NCBI RefSeq assembly: GCF_040869045.1
Contig: NC_090322.1
Span: forward strand, 270,346,662-270,410,661
From: Eurosta solidaginis
Taxonomy: Eukaryota; Arthropoda; Insecta; Diptera; Tephritidae
Direction of reading: 5' to 3'
DNA: 64,000 nucleotides
A program made the translations under genes and the position numbers. Positions 1 through 11,941 of the stretch are shown piece by piece. Within the stretch, counting starts at the first letter, position 1. Every line of letters begins with the position of its first letter. Under the pieces are notes generated by a model. The model was not told the DNA's origin and did no database searches. It saw only the letters and a program-made list of their open reading frames with translations.

Positions 1-2900
1 AGGTACTTTATCTATTTGAGCCTACCGAGGAGGGTCAGCATTACATCTTTAAATAGACAAGCAAGCGGAGTACATGTTTTACACGCAGTTTGAAAAAATG
101 TTTTGCATATGCAGAATTTATCTGCGACTCGGGAAAATAAGTCACAAGAACCAGGGCGAGGTTGAAACGTACCTCAAAAGTCTTAGAAAAAGCGGGCAAG
201 AGGTGGCCTAGGCGTCACGATGAAGGTAGTGAAGGAGAACGACGTCGATGTGAAAAATGGCTTACTCAGAGAAGTTCCGATGAAAGCAATCCTGTCATTC
301 AAAAGCTGATGAGAATGACGTAGACCTCGAAAACTTTAAACCAAAGGGGTAAAATAAGGACGTTGATGTCACGACGAAGGTGTTGGAAAAAGGATAAGTA
401 GCCTAATAGTTTTGCAAGTTTTCAGAAATATCTCCACACAGTAAGGTGGCGAAGAGCGAACCCATCTTTGACGTGTCAGCCTCTCTTTACAACTTTAACC
501 CACAATCCAAAAAATCTTACAGGGCAGGAAATGACTAACAATGCGGCAGTACATATTTCTATGAAGTTGTAATCTACAAACGATTCGAACACTTTGAGAT
601 TTCGAATAGTTTCTCTTTTTCCATTCTCTTCGACGTAAATTGAACAATTTTGGAATACCATTAGATAAATTTAAATAAGGATAACTTGGAAATTTTCTCA
701 AAACAAAACTTCACTTTTACTTCAATTCAAAATTCGAAAATTTCTAATAAAAAAATTCCATTAACTATTTTTCCTTGCATAATCTTGTTCAAGTAATATT
801 GGGGATATGAAACTGTTGTTTAAACAAAATTTAATACATTTTTTTATTTATGTGATTCCTTTCGTTTTTCGATAATTTCCTAATTTTAAATAATCTTATC
901 ATACTATTTTCAGGTAAAAAATATACAAATAAATAAATTTTTTTTCATTATTTAATTTTTATTTATTTACAGCTGTTGAGGAATTATTTACATTAGAATC
1001 ATAGAAATTTTTGCTGCTTTTTAAAAAACTTTCTTTTTTTATATAAAAAGGACATAAATATAAATTTTCTATATAAATTTGGCGCATTCAATGAGTTGAA
1101 ATGATTTTGTGTATGATACAGCCTAGAAATGCGTGTGAGATTAGTGATGAGGAAAACAAAACAAAGCAAAAGAAACTAAAATTGATTATAACAGAAATGG
1201 CAATCGAAATTAGTAGAGGAGGACAATGAAAGCATTGAATCAAAGCACATTTGTACGTACATATAAATGCTAAATAAAACGGGGTAATATAACAAAGACA
1301 AAGAGAGACAGAGAGAGACAGGGACAGAGAGAGTGAAAGAGATACCTCACAGCAAACTTAAATCAGTTTGAAAAATTGGTAAGTACAATTTTATTACAGT
1401 TAATATATGCAAAACACCAGATTAAGATCGTTATATTTCTAGCTCTAGCTAGACTTCAACACACATACATATGCACATTTGTACTAATTGTACTAACAAC
1501 AAAAACTGTCAAATGTAGATGTCCGAAGCCATATTTTTCAATAGTCCTATATCTATTTGAGATTAAGTTTGGTTATACTAATTTATGGACATTTGGACCA
1601 TAAACTAGAATGTAGAATAATTTGGCTTTGATGGGGATTCTATAGAAGAGATCGATATTCCTATATACATAGCTTCTATATCTCAACAAAAATTAACTTT
1701 AAACTGATTACATACCCTTACTTGTCTATTCGCCTTGTGCATGGTGTGAGGGCTTACCCGAACTCCACAGCGGTCGACCATGTTTGCATCATAGGGAGGC
1801 AGCGGGTTGTCTGTGACTAAGAACTGCCAAAGAATTTGAACGGAGGCCTTTGGAAACCGCTACTGCGAATTACAGTATTTCATCACCACATTTAACAACA
1901 GACCGCTTAGCTGGTTTGGGGGTCATATGCACAAGATAACTCAGAAGTTTATAACCAATATAAGGAGAAGAAAAGAACGAGAAAAAAGTCACAAGCTACA
2001 TAAGATGAAACACATGAGCACGCGAGGCCATAGAAGAGTAATTAGGGGCTGAAGGGAGCGATCGGATAATGATTTTAAGTGGAAGAAAGGAAAGAGTTCT
2101 AAGCCCGAGAGTCACGCTCTTCACATCAGCAATCCATCTGATTCAACGCTGGAAGAGACATTAATAAATTGGAAGCAACTATGTCAAGACAAAAGGTAAG
2201 AGGAAAGAGCGTTCCTATGCCAACAACAGAGAGGGGGGTTGATAAAGTATTTGATGCGAAAAATGGAGGTAGCAACAAGACTCCGGTTTCCAACGAGGTG
2301 ATAAATGTCGCGTCGAAAAAGTCCCTGTATCTGATGCTAGTTGAGAGTATAATATCTTTGGCTGTATGACATTGAAAACTTAAGATTTTTAGGGAGGAAG
2401 CTTCTAAATATCATAACCAGGATATTGTGGTAGGTGAGTTAGAATGAGGTACAGTTGATAAGATTCAGCAAACCCACAAAACTTGAGTTTACTTGAAAAA
2501 ATTGTTTCAAACCTGCAACGACAAGACACAAACACTTGATTTGAGGAAATAGCAAGGGATAGGGAAGGTATCATATGAGTAAAAATGATGAGTGATATCC
2601 TGTTACTTCTGCGAAATCAAAATCCGAATGTATTGATACATAATTGTAAGGAAGTTTGTGTATATTTGTTGTCTTGTGGAGAAAAGCCAACATCCAAACA
2701 AATAAGCAGGAGGAGAAGACGTTGGAAAAATATGCTGGGCAAGGTACGCAGTACATTTCAAGAAGAAAACGCCTAAGGATCGAATGGATAAAAAATTAAT
2801 AACGATGGTGTTTGAGAGAAATTGACTGTATTCATATAAATCAAAAACTAGTAATTTTGGATAATTAGACAGTGCCACAATAGTCTCCCCACCTTCGCGT
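1..2900. other. no recognisable gene; includes a GA-rich simple repeat at 1292-1343
   Basis: All reading frames here are short and match nothing I recognise. The only clear structure is a purine-rich (GAGA/GACA) run at about 1292-1343. The first 500 bases are less AT-rich than what follows and contain several GACGT(C/A/T)GA-like words, but no sustained frame. Confidence 0.5.
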
Positions 2901-2929
2901 GTTCTCTAAACAATTTTTTGAAATCGGTA

Positions 2930-3650
2930 TAACTCTAAGGATTTTTGGCTTATCTCAATAGTATTTGGGATTTCGGTTTTATTGCAGGACTTTTTTGGGA
3001 CCATTTCGGCATTAGTTTAGACAGTTGCGGAACAGTTTCGGTTTTGTTACTGAAACCATTCGAATTTTTTTTTGATAATTTCGATATCATTTAGTGAATA
3101 GTTACGGATGATTCCGTGATTGTTTTCGGGATTGATTCAAAGACATTTCGGGATCACATCAGGAATATCTTTGGATTCTTTAAGGATTCTTTTCGGCGTT
3201 ATGTTAGGACTATTTCGGAACCACTTTTAATGTTCTTAGTGTTCAAGAGTATTTCGTGAAAATTTCGGAATTGTTCGGGAATGGTTTCGCGATGGCTTGG
3301 GACTTTTTCGGACTGTTTCGGAACTGTGTTTGACATCATTTCGAAACTGTATTTTTCTATTGTTTTAAGAATTATTTCCAGACTATTTCCGACGTATTTC
3401 ATGAACATTTCGGAAATATTTGACTGTTGATATTGGGACAATTTTAGGTTTATTTTGTAACTGTTATTGGGATCATTCTGGAGCTACTACGGGACAGTAT
3501 CAAGATTATTTGCAGCTTTTTCGTGATAGTTTTACAATTGAGAAATTACAATATCGAAATCATCCTGGTCTTTTTATGAAATATTTGGACGATTCCGTGA
3601 CCATTCGGTACTGTTTTCATGTTTGTTTCTGGATTGTTGCTTGGATGAGT
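2930..3650. repeat. degenerate TTTCGG-rich quasi-tandem repeat
   Basis: The words TTTCGG and TTTCGGGA or close variants recur at irregular short intervals (roughly 15-40 bp) throughout, with recurring flanks such as GGATTGTTTC and GGAACTGTTTC. The units are too diverged for a fixed period. Similar word sets appear near 55180-55250 and, in the complementary sense (CCGAAA), near 35650-35870. Short frames here are products of the repeat. Confidence 0.55.
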
Positions 3651-4385
3651 TTTTTTATGGTAATGACTGCAAATTTAATCGACGTAGAGTAATATTTTGG
3701 TAATTGAATCTCCTAAGATATATAAATCGAGAACCTAGAAATGTAATTTTCATTAAACTCAACTTTTTGTTTTAATTTGCGAGTGCAGACGGAGCTGCGC
3801 TTGAAAGCTAGCATTATAGAAATTTTTCTAAATCACCATTAATTCAAAGTTTCAGATTCTAAGCAGACCAAAGCCAATTAATCTTGCTGGCTAGCCATAA
3901 TGAAGTTGAGACTCAAAGGACAAAGGTCATTGTTAAAAAAACGAATCAAAATAAAGTCAATTAATCTAGTCACGACAATATAAATCGCTACTATTTAATG
4001 GTTGCCGTGAAAACTTTTTGTAAGTGTAAATGCATATGTATGTGTTTATTCTAAAAAGTTGAAAAATAAAAGTTAAAATTTTGTAATGGAAAAGTCAAGA
4101 GAAGCAAAAGTAGTCAAAAAAGCAGCAAAGGTAATTGGAGAAAAACAAGAAGAAGAAGCAGCATAAAAGAAGCCCAAGAAAGTGAAAAGTAATGCGAAAA
4201 AATAAGTTGACACAAAGCACGTAAGAAACGTAGAAGTAAAGAAATTTATATAAGAAAAAAAGAGCCGGCAAAATGCTAGCAGCTCAGCTTTTTCAATTTG
4301 TGTGGGCACTCCCTTTATTCATTTGTAATTCACTACTATTTTACCCACACCTATTGCTTTCTTTGTTGTTTTTTTCGTTTTTTTT

Positions 4386-6158
4386 TATACTCAGCTGAGC
4401 AGAGCTCACAGAGTATATTAACTTTGTTCGCATAACGGTAATCCGTAACGGCATAAACTAATCGAGATAGATATAGACTTCTATATATCAAAATGATATG
4501 GGTGAAAAAAGAAATTCATTTAGCCATGTCCGTCCGTCCGTCTTTAAACACGATAAATTGAGAAAATTTTGAGGTATCTTGATGAAATTTGGTATGTAGG
4601 TTCCTTGGCGCTCATCTCAGATCGCTATTTAAAATGAACGAAATCGGACTACAACCACGCCCACTTTTTCGATATCGAAAATTTCGAAAAACCGAAAAAG
4701 TGTGATAATTCATTACCAAAGACGGTTAAAGCTATGAGACTTTGTAGGTGCGTTAACCTTATGACGCAAAATAGAAAATTAGTAAATTTTTGGACAATGG
4801 GCGTGTCACCGCCCACTTTTAAAAGAAGGTAATTTAAAAGTTTTGCAAGCTGTTATTTCGCAGTCGTTGAAGATATCATGATGAAATTTGGCAGGCATGT
4901 TACTCCTATTACTATATGTGTGCTAAATAAAAATCAGCAAAATCGGATAACGAACACCCCCACTTAAAAAAATTTTTTTTTTTTAAAGTCAAATTTTAAC
5001 AAAAAATTTAAAATCTTTACAGTATGCCAACATTCAACTCCAGTAATGACATGGTGCAACAAAATGCAAAAACAAAAGAAAATTTCAAAATGGGCGTGGC
5101 TCCGCTCTTCTTCATTTAATTCGTCTAGAATAATTTTAAGACCATAAGTCGAACAAAAATTTACCAATCCTTGTGAAATTTGGTAGGTACATAGATTCTA
5201 TGACAATAACTGTTTTCTGTGAGAATGGGCGAAATCGGTTGAAGCCACGCCCAGTTTTTACACACAGTCGACCGTCTGTCCTTCCGCTCGGCCGTTAATA
5301 TGATAACTTGAGCAAAAATCGAATATCTTAACTAAACTTAGTTCACGTACTTATCTGAACTCACTTTGTATTGGTATAAAAAATGGCCGAAATCCGACTA
5401 TGACCACACCCAATTTTCCGATATCGAAAATTACGAAAAATGAAGAAAATGCCATAATTCTATACTAAATGTGAGAAAAGTAATAAAACATGGTAATTGG
5501 ATTGGTTTGTTGACGCAAAATATAACTTTAGAAAAAACTTTGTAAAATGGGTGTGACACCTACCATATTAAGTAGAAGAAAATGAAAAAGTTCTGCAGGG
5601 CGAAATCAAAAGCCCTTGGAATCTTAGCAGGAATACTGTTCGTGGTATGATATATATAAATAAATTAGCGGTACCCGACGGAAGATGTTCTGGGTCACCC
5701 TGGTCCACATTTTGGTCGATATCTCTCCCTTTTAAAACTCTCATTAATACCTTTAATTTGATACCCCTATCGTATAAACACATTCTAAAGTCACCCCTGG
5801 CCCACCCTTATTGCGATATCTCGAAAAGGCGTCCACCTATAGAACTAAGGCCCACTACGTTTTAAATAATCATTAACACCTTTCATTTGATACCCATATC
5901 GTACAACACACATTCTAGAGTCACTCCTGGTCCACCTTTATGGCGATATCCTGAAATTGCGTCCACCTATAGAACTAAGGCCCACTCCCTTTTAAACTAC
6001 TCTTTAATACCTTCCATTTGAAACCTATGTCATACAAACACATTCCAGGGTTACCCTAGGTTCATTTTGCTAAATGGTGATTTTCCCTTATTTTGTCTCC
6101 AAAGCTCTCAGCTGAGTATGTAATGTTCGGTTACACCCGAACTTAGCCTTCCTTACTT
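4386..6158 (+). mobile_element. DINE/HINE-like non-autonomous Helitron with central tandem repeats
   Basis: The left end reads TATACTCAGCTGAGCAGAGC and is matched near the right end by an inverted form (AGCTCTCAGCTGAGTATGTA at 6103-6122), the subterminal inverted repeats expected of DINE-1-like elements. A hairpin (GTTCGG, loop TTACAC, CCGAAC, 6125-6142) lies 16 bases before the apparent 3' end CCTTCCTTACTT. The CATGTCCGTCCGTCCGTC block near 4525 resembles that of Drosophila HINE/DINE relatives. At 5690-6065 about three central repeats of about 130 bp carry the words GGTCCACC, GATATCTCG and TTTGATACCCAT. There is no Rep/helicase frame, so it is non-autonomous. A second member in inverse orientation begins at 61041. 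The terminal CTRR of canonical Helitrons is not evident. Confidence 0.75.
5690..6065 (+). repeat. central tandem repeats of the DINE-like element (about 3 units of about 130 bp)
   Basis: Successive GTCAC(C/T)C(C/T)TGG blocks occur at about 5692, 5790, 5920 and 6050, with intervening TTTGATACCC(A/C)TAT and GGCCCACT words. Reverse-complemented, the monomer matches the units of the array at 61160-64000 and, more distantly, those at 14741-16230. Confidence 0.8.
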
Positions 6159-6797
6159 CTTTTTGTTTTGTTTTTTCGGTACAATGCTTAACAATTAAAA
6201 CAATTTTTTTTTTTACATTTATTTATTCAATTCAAATCTTTTGTTGTAAGCGCATTTGTGTTCTGCTGTGCAAACCAACAAGAACGTTTTTTCTTTCACA
6301 TTATGTGGTGGATTTAGATTGACAAACAAAAGTGGTGGCAAGTTACACACATTGTCTTTGGTTAGCACCAATGTACAGAGCGAGAACTTTGCGTGCATTG
6401 GACAATGCGTACGTTGGGAGGCTGCGCCGCTGCTGAGGATGCCTGTAGTTGTAGGCAAGTAAGTGTGCGGTTGCCAAAAGGCAAAAAAAAGGCAAGCGCA
6501 ACGGGACACGGAAGAGGGAACTAGTTGTTTGTTTGTTTATTTTTTTCGGGTTTTTTTGATTACATACATATTTATTTTCCATTTGTATTTGTAGTAGCAC
6601 CTTTTACTTTTAAATGTTGTTACTCATTTATTTTGGTTTGTTGTGTATGTCTGTTTTTCCATTATTTATATTTGGTCTAAGGATTACACATGTATATGTG
6701 TATAAGCAAGTAGGTTCATTTGTTTTTGCTTTTGCTTGCCATACCAGTCCTCTTTTGTTTTATATTTTTTTGTTAAATAAATGTTGTGGATTTGTTG

Positions 6798-6814
6798 GTG
6801 TGTGTGTGTGTGTT
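6798..6814. repeat. (GT)n microsatellite
   Basis: An uninterrupted GT run. The surroundings (6159-7170) are T-rich, and the overlapping small open frames on both strands have no recognisable domain. Confidence 0.8.
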
Positions 6815-7429
6815 TATTTTGTGTTTGAAAACATGTTAGTACTTATTTAAATTTATTGTATTTAGTTTTGCGTTTTTTTTATTTTTTTTACTTTTTGTTT
6901 AAGTGTTGTTTATAGCATTCCAATAATAAAAGTATTTATTGGTGTTAGTGGTAGTGGTTTTTGTGTTGGTTTGAACAGTGCTGTGGGCAGGGCAACATTT
7001 GTATCGAGTCCAAAATTCATATACACCGATTTTCATGCGTATAACCCAATCAGAATTGTCATGTTTTAACACACAATTTTATTTAAATAGCAATATTTTT
7101 CTCACAGAAATGTCATATTGTTCTAAATTCTTTTTGTTTTTATCTTTTACAATTGGAAACAATTTTTAATTTTTTTTAATCATATTAAATTAATAAATAT
7201 AAAATGGAGTTTTAATAAACTTTTCAAAAATGTTCGCAAAATTTTAAAAAGTTTTTCAAAAATGATTCAATAATTTTCAAAATTGAAATCAAAAATCAGT
7301 TTTTTACTAACATCAGCAGTTTTACGTGCAAATTTCCAGGCATTTAAAAATTAAATGGAACTTGTTTCAAGAGTTAGCAAATTTTACGAATATTTTTCCG
7401 ATTTCTTTTTTGATTTCAATTCGAAGCAC

Positions 7430-8660
7430 CGAGAATTCGCATCTGTAGTCCATTATATTCTTGTCTCTAAAAAGTTTAAACAAAAGTCTAAATCAAAAAC
7501 CGAAAATACAGTTTTGAAATCCATGAAATTTTAGTCTAACCAAATGTTATCGTTTCAATATTCATGAAAATCGTTCCAATAATATGTATCAAGTAATGTA
7601 AAATTCTTCAAAAATTATATCATATTTTTTAAGAGTTCAAAAAAGTTGCAAAATGTCAAATCAATACGAGTCTTTGCCCAAATATTCTAAAAACTTTCGA
7701 AAATTTTTCAAATTTTTTCAAACTTTTTCTAAATTTAAATCACAAAACTGCAAAACACATTTTTTTTATTTTTTTGTTTAATTTAGATCATTTTAGCTCA
7801 TCAAATTTAGCAAAATGCAGCTTCCTATTGTTTTAAAAAGTTCAAGTGAGTTCAAAAAATTTCAAGAAATGTTGGAAAAGTTTTCCAAATATATTCAAAA
7901 TTTAAAATTTTCTTTTTGAGTTTGAATCATAAAACTGAAACCAAAAGTTTTGCAGCCCCTTTTATTATTGTCCGACAAAGTGCAACTTTCAAGTACATAG
8001 TTTTAAATCTTACAATATTTCGAATTTTGTTTGGTATATTTTAAGATTTTAAGATGTCTTGGGCGTTTTAAAATTTTTCTTTAAGTTTTTGGCTTTAAAA
8101 TACATTTTTGTATCCCACTCAATTCTAAAAAACCTTGCCTTTTATGTGGATTTAAAATTTCTTTAATCGTTTAGATTTTTTTTCATCTGATTTAAAAAGT
8201 AATAAAAAAAATAAATCGAAAATTTTGTACATTTAAACAAATATTATTTTAAGTTTAAAATTTTTGGAGTTGAAATTAAATTTTTGTAGACCTTCAAACT
8301 ATTGTCTAAGAAAGTGCAGTTTTCAAATGGCTTGAAAATCTTCTTGAACTTTTAGAATTTTAAGAGTTGATAGAAGTTTGAAAATATTCAATTTTTTTTG
8401 TTATATATATTCCAGTCAAACAAGTCACATTTTGAAAATCCAACAAAATTACATAAAATTGTGAAAGTTCTTTCTTTTTTTAATTTTGAATTATAAAAAA
8501 TAAAGTTTTGTAGTCCGCTAAATTTTAGTCTTTTAAAGCGCAAAGCTTAAATGATTTAAAAAAAGTTTCGAAAGTCGCTAAAATGTTTAGTCTAATAAAG
8601 AGTAATTTTCAACTGATTTGAAAATCTATTTAAATTTTGGATTTTTTCGCATTTTTATAT
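7430..8660. repeat. highly degenerate old satellite-like repeat, AT-rich
   Basis: A composite phrase recurs: TTTTGTAGTCC, then TTAGTCTAA or TGTCTAAGAAAGTGCA, then TTTTCAA.TGATTTGAAAATC. Instances lie near 7532, 7970, 8306, 8527 and 8589, at irregular distances of 60 to 440 bp with indels. This looks like an ancient tandem array that has decayed, not coding DNA. The wider block 7170-9000 is very AT-rich with no frame of note. Confidence 0.5.
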
Positions 8661-9000
8661 GGTAGACAACAAATCTCCATATTCGGTATTTTGATTAAAA
8701 GTAAATAAAACTTTGGAAACATTTTTAAAACTTTTTTAGTTTTCATGTCTCCAACAATTAAATAATTAATTTATTAAAATTTAATTTAAAAAAATTTATT
8801 TGACAATATAATTTAGTCTGAATTATAGAAAATTAAAAAGCTTTAATTAAAGTTAAACAAGTTTTAAAACTTAATTTTAAATTAATTGAAAAATTGTTTT
8901 GACTTTCTAAAAATGTTTAGAAGGTGAATTCATGTGGCTCTTAAAAAAGATTTTTATGACAAAAATATTGAAACTAAAATCAATTTCAAAAACGGTTTAT

Positions 9001-11185
9001 TCTGAGCGGGCTATATCTATTATTTTGGGATGTCTATATATGTACATACATATACTTGTATGCATGTGTGCGTGTGCCTAGTTTTGTATGAATGTGCAAT
9101 TTTTGTTAGAATTACTATCAAGAAGAAATAAAGTATTTGTGCGTTTTTTGAACAATTGCCAGAAAGAATTTTGGATGTGGTTTTTGGTATGTTGTTGTTG
9201 TCATTACTGTGTTGGTTGATTCGTGCGTTTTGTTATGTTGCAATAATGTTTATTTACAAGAATATGTATTTACATTTTACATGTTTTTTGTTTGATTATT
9301 TTTATTGCGATCTCTTGCTATTGTAACGAAATGCAATAAAAACAAGAAGAAGAAGACACTTTGTTACCACCACAAATTTATGTATATCTATGTATGTAGT
9401 ATGTATGTATTTACATACATATATATGTTTTAGTAAATATGTAAACTATGGTTTTTTGAGTTGGGGGTTTGTTGTTGTTGTTGTTGTGTATTTTTGTTGC
9501 ATTCATTGTATTGCATTTGCGCAAATTGTCAAATATTTGAAAATAAATGAAGAAAAAGGAGTAACTATAGAAAAACAAAAAAAAACAAAATAACAACAGA
9601 AAAACAAGTACGGGGCCATGCATCGAAAAATAAAAATGATGCTCGCCATGTGCATGTGAGTATGTAACGATGTGTTCGAGTTTGGACATGGAAACGTTGT
9701 GATAGCAAATAAAGCGCCAACACATAAAAGGATAACAACTAAAATTATAACAACAATGCTTCCACATAGGTGACGCTATCTACATTGTTTTATTCCATTT
9801 GGATATGTGATTTTTCCGATTTTTTTAAATTGCAATTTGTGAATAATGCAATTTAATGTAATGTAATGCAATGATTTTCTCTAATACTTATCAAAACGCT
9901 TCCTAAAAGGAAAGTTGGAACAAGTGAAACGGATTGCATCTACCATAACAATTACTTACATAGTAATTAAAGTTTTTGAGCATTACAATTGCTGTAATCA
10001 ATTACAATTACATGAGTTTTTTGAAGTTATGACTGCTGCATTGGCAGTCGACAATTAAATGCATATCTTTACTGAGACCGTAATGAAAAAAAACTTGAAT
10101 CACTGTAAACGTAACAATTTTGTAATAAGAATTTCTAATCAATTGTTAAAAGTAATTAAAAAACAAGCAATCATAATCTTACGTAACAAAAAAATCAAGC
10201 CTCTCTAATGGCAAGTTTTATATGATTATATGTATATTTTTAACTTAAAATTCACAATTTATGAGAATTAAAAAAAAAAAAATTAGTTTTAAAAGCTAAA
10301 CAGCAATTAATTAGAACAAAATCAAAATATTATTATTTCATGGTAGCCATTTATTTTAACTATTTCTTAAAACAAGGTTTTAACAATGACTTTTATTAAA
10401 TGTACTTGTTACAGTTATTTAACAAAAATTATCCTAAATGATGAATTTATTTTTAGCGATAGATTTGCTGAAGTTATTGCGACTTTCTTTATCAAATTAG
10501 ATCGACTTAGCTATGATTTGATTTTACTGTTGCTTTAAAGAAAAATTGTAGCTAAAATAAAAAAAACGAATATAGTTTAAGAATTACAATGATTAGGTGA
10601 ATATCTTTTCTAAAATGGGGTTTTAATTAAGAAAGTATAACATATATGTATAAGAACATAAAAAGGTTGAGATCGTGAAACAATAAAATCTTTTCGATTA
10701 TTCACTACCTCACTCGATTATTTTCTTAATTTTTTGATTTAAGTAAAGTTGCTAATCTTAAAAGTATATAAATTTTGGTAGATAAGTATAAATCACTCCA
10801 GTTAGTCAACAAAATGCTACTTTTGGATAAATGATTTTGATTGACTAAAACAATTACGTTACAATAAAAGCCATTGCTTATTTTGGATTAATTTTAATTA
10901 CTTTCGAAATAAAATCTTGTTAAGGAAAATAAGCGGTTTGAATTCTGAAACAAAAAATTGCTAATCCATCCCTGCTATACAGACATCGTATGGTTATATT
11001 TTTAATTTTAATTGTACAGTACGATTTTGATTATATTTTTATTAAAGTTTTATTATTATTATCTATATTTTAGTTAGCGAGACATGCTCATATTGATCGC
11101 CCTTTTGCAAATTTTGTAATTTTTCTCTAATATCAATAACAAAAAAATTATATTGTTATATTAAAAACATTTTATGTTTAAAAGA
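9001..11185. other. AT-rich non-coding stretch; (TTG)n at 9466-9487
   Basis: A TTG trinucleotide run lies near 9466-9487 and a TGTAA-type run near 9853-9875. From about 9940 onward the words ATTACAATTAC, AATTACTCGATTA and close relatives recur up to about 13160, suggesting a decayed AT-rich element into which the MITE at 11186-11933 was inserted. No coding region recognised. Confidence 0.4.
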
Positions 11186-11933
11186 CAGACCTGTAAAGTA
11201 CTGAGTACATACTTGTACTAGTACCAAATAAGTACAAGTACTCAAGTACTTCAAATCTAAGTACAAAGTATCAGTACTACGGTACTTGTACTTCGAATCC
11301 GAAAATACAAGTAGATACACTTACGAAATACTTGCAAGTACACCAAAGTACTTTTTCTGATAAAATATGCCACTTTGATTCATAAATGGAAAATCAAAAT
11401 ATGAGTAAAATTTATATTAGAAAGCAACAAGAAGTAAAACAACATATCAAATAAGTACAAATTTTACAACAGCTGACAATATTAAAGTAGTTTTGCGTTT
11501 GCCTTCATTAGTACTAGCTTTTCAAATGAAAAGTCCGTGACTGGTTGCCTTCTAGGACTATAAATAATGCCTGCTAAGGAAAATAAACGCTATGATGGGT
11601 CGGAGAAAGCTGAGGGTGTATTCATTTTGAGTGATAGGTCCTTCATAAGAGGATAACTCTGAAGCATATTGAAAACTGTTGATGTATTATTAAAATATCT
11701 GTAAAACTCTTCTTCAACCATTTTGTCAAAGTTAGGTGATCGAAGAGTGCTGGTTGATCTGCTTCAAAGCCGTTCAATACTTATCAAAGTACTTCCAAAG
11801 TTCTTACAAGTACTTTACTTATACTTCAATAATTCAAGTACAAGTACCTCGATACTTATACTTGTACTCATTTTTCGAAGTACTGAGGTACTGATATTTG
11901 TACTTGTACTGGTACTTTTTCTTTACAGGTCTG
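11186..11933. mobile_element. hAT-type MITE with 8-bp target duplication
   Basis: The 748-bp element starts CAGACCTGTAAAG and ends with the inverted form CTTTACAGGTCTG. A perfect 8-bp direct repeat TTAAAAGA flanks it at 11178-11185 and 11934-11941. The 8-bp duplication and CAG...CTG ends are the hallmarks of hAT transposons. The subterminal 150 bp on both sides are packed with GTACTTGTACT and AAGTACTT words, while the middle is unrelated. No transposase is encoded, so it would depend on a transposase supplied elsewhere. The small + frame at 11723-11959 is a by-product of the GTACTT repeats. Confidence 0.85.
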
Positions 11934-11941
11934 TTAAAAGA

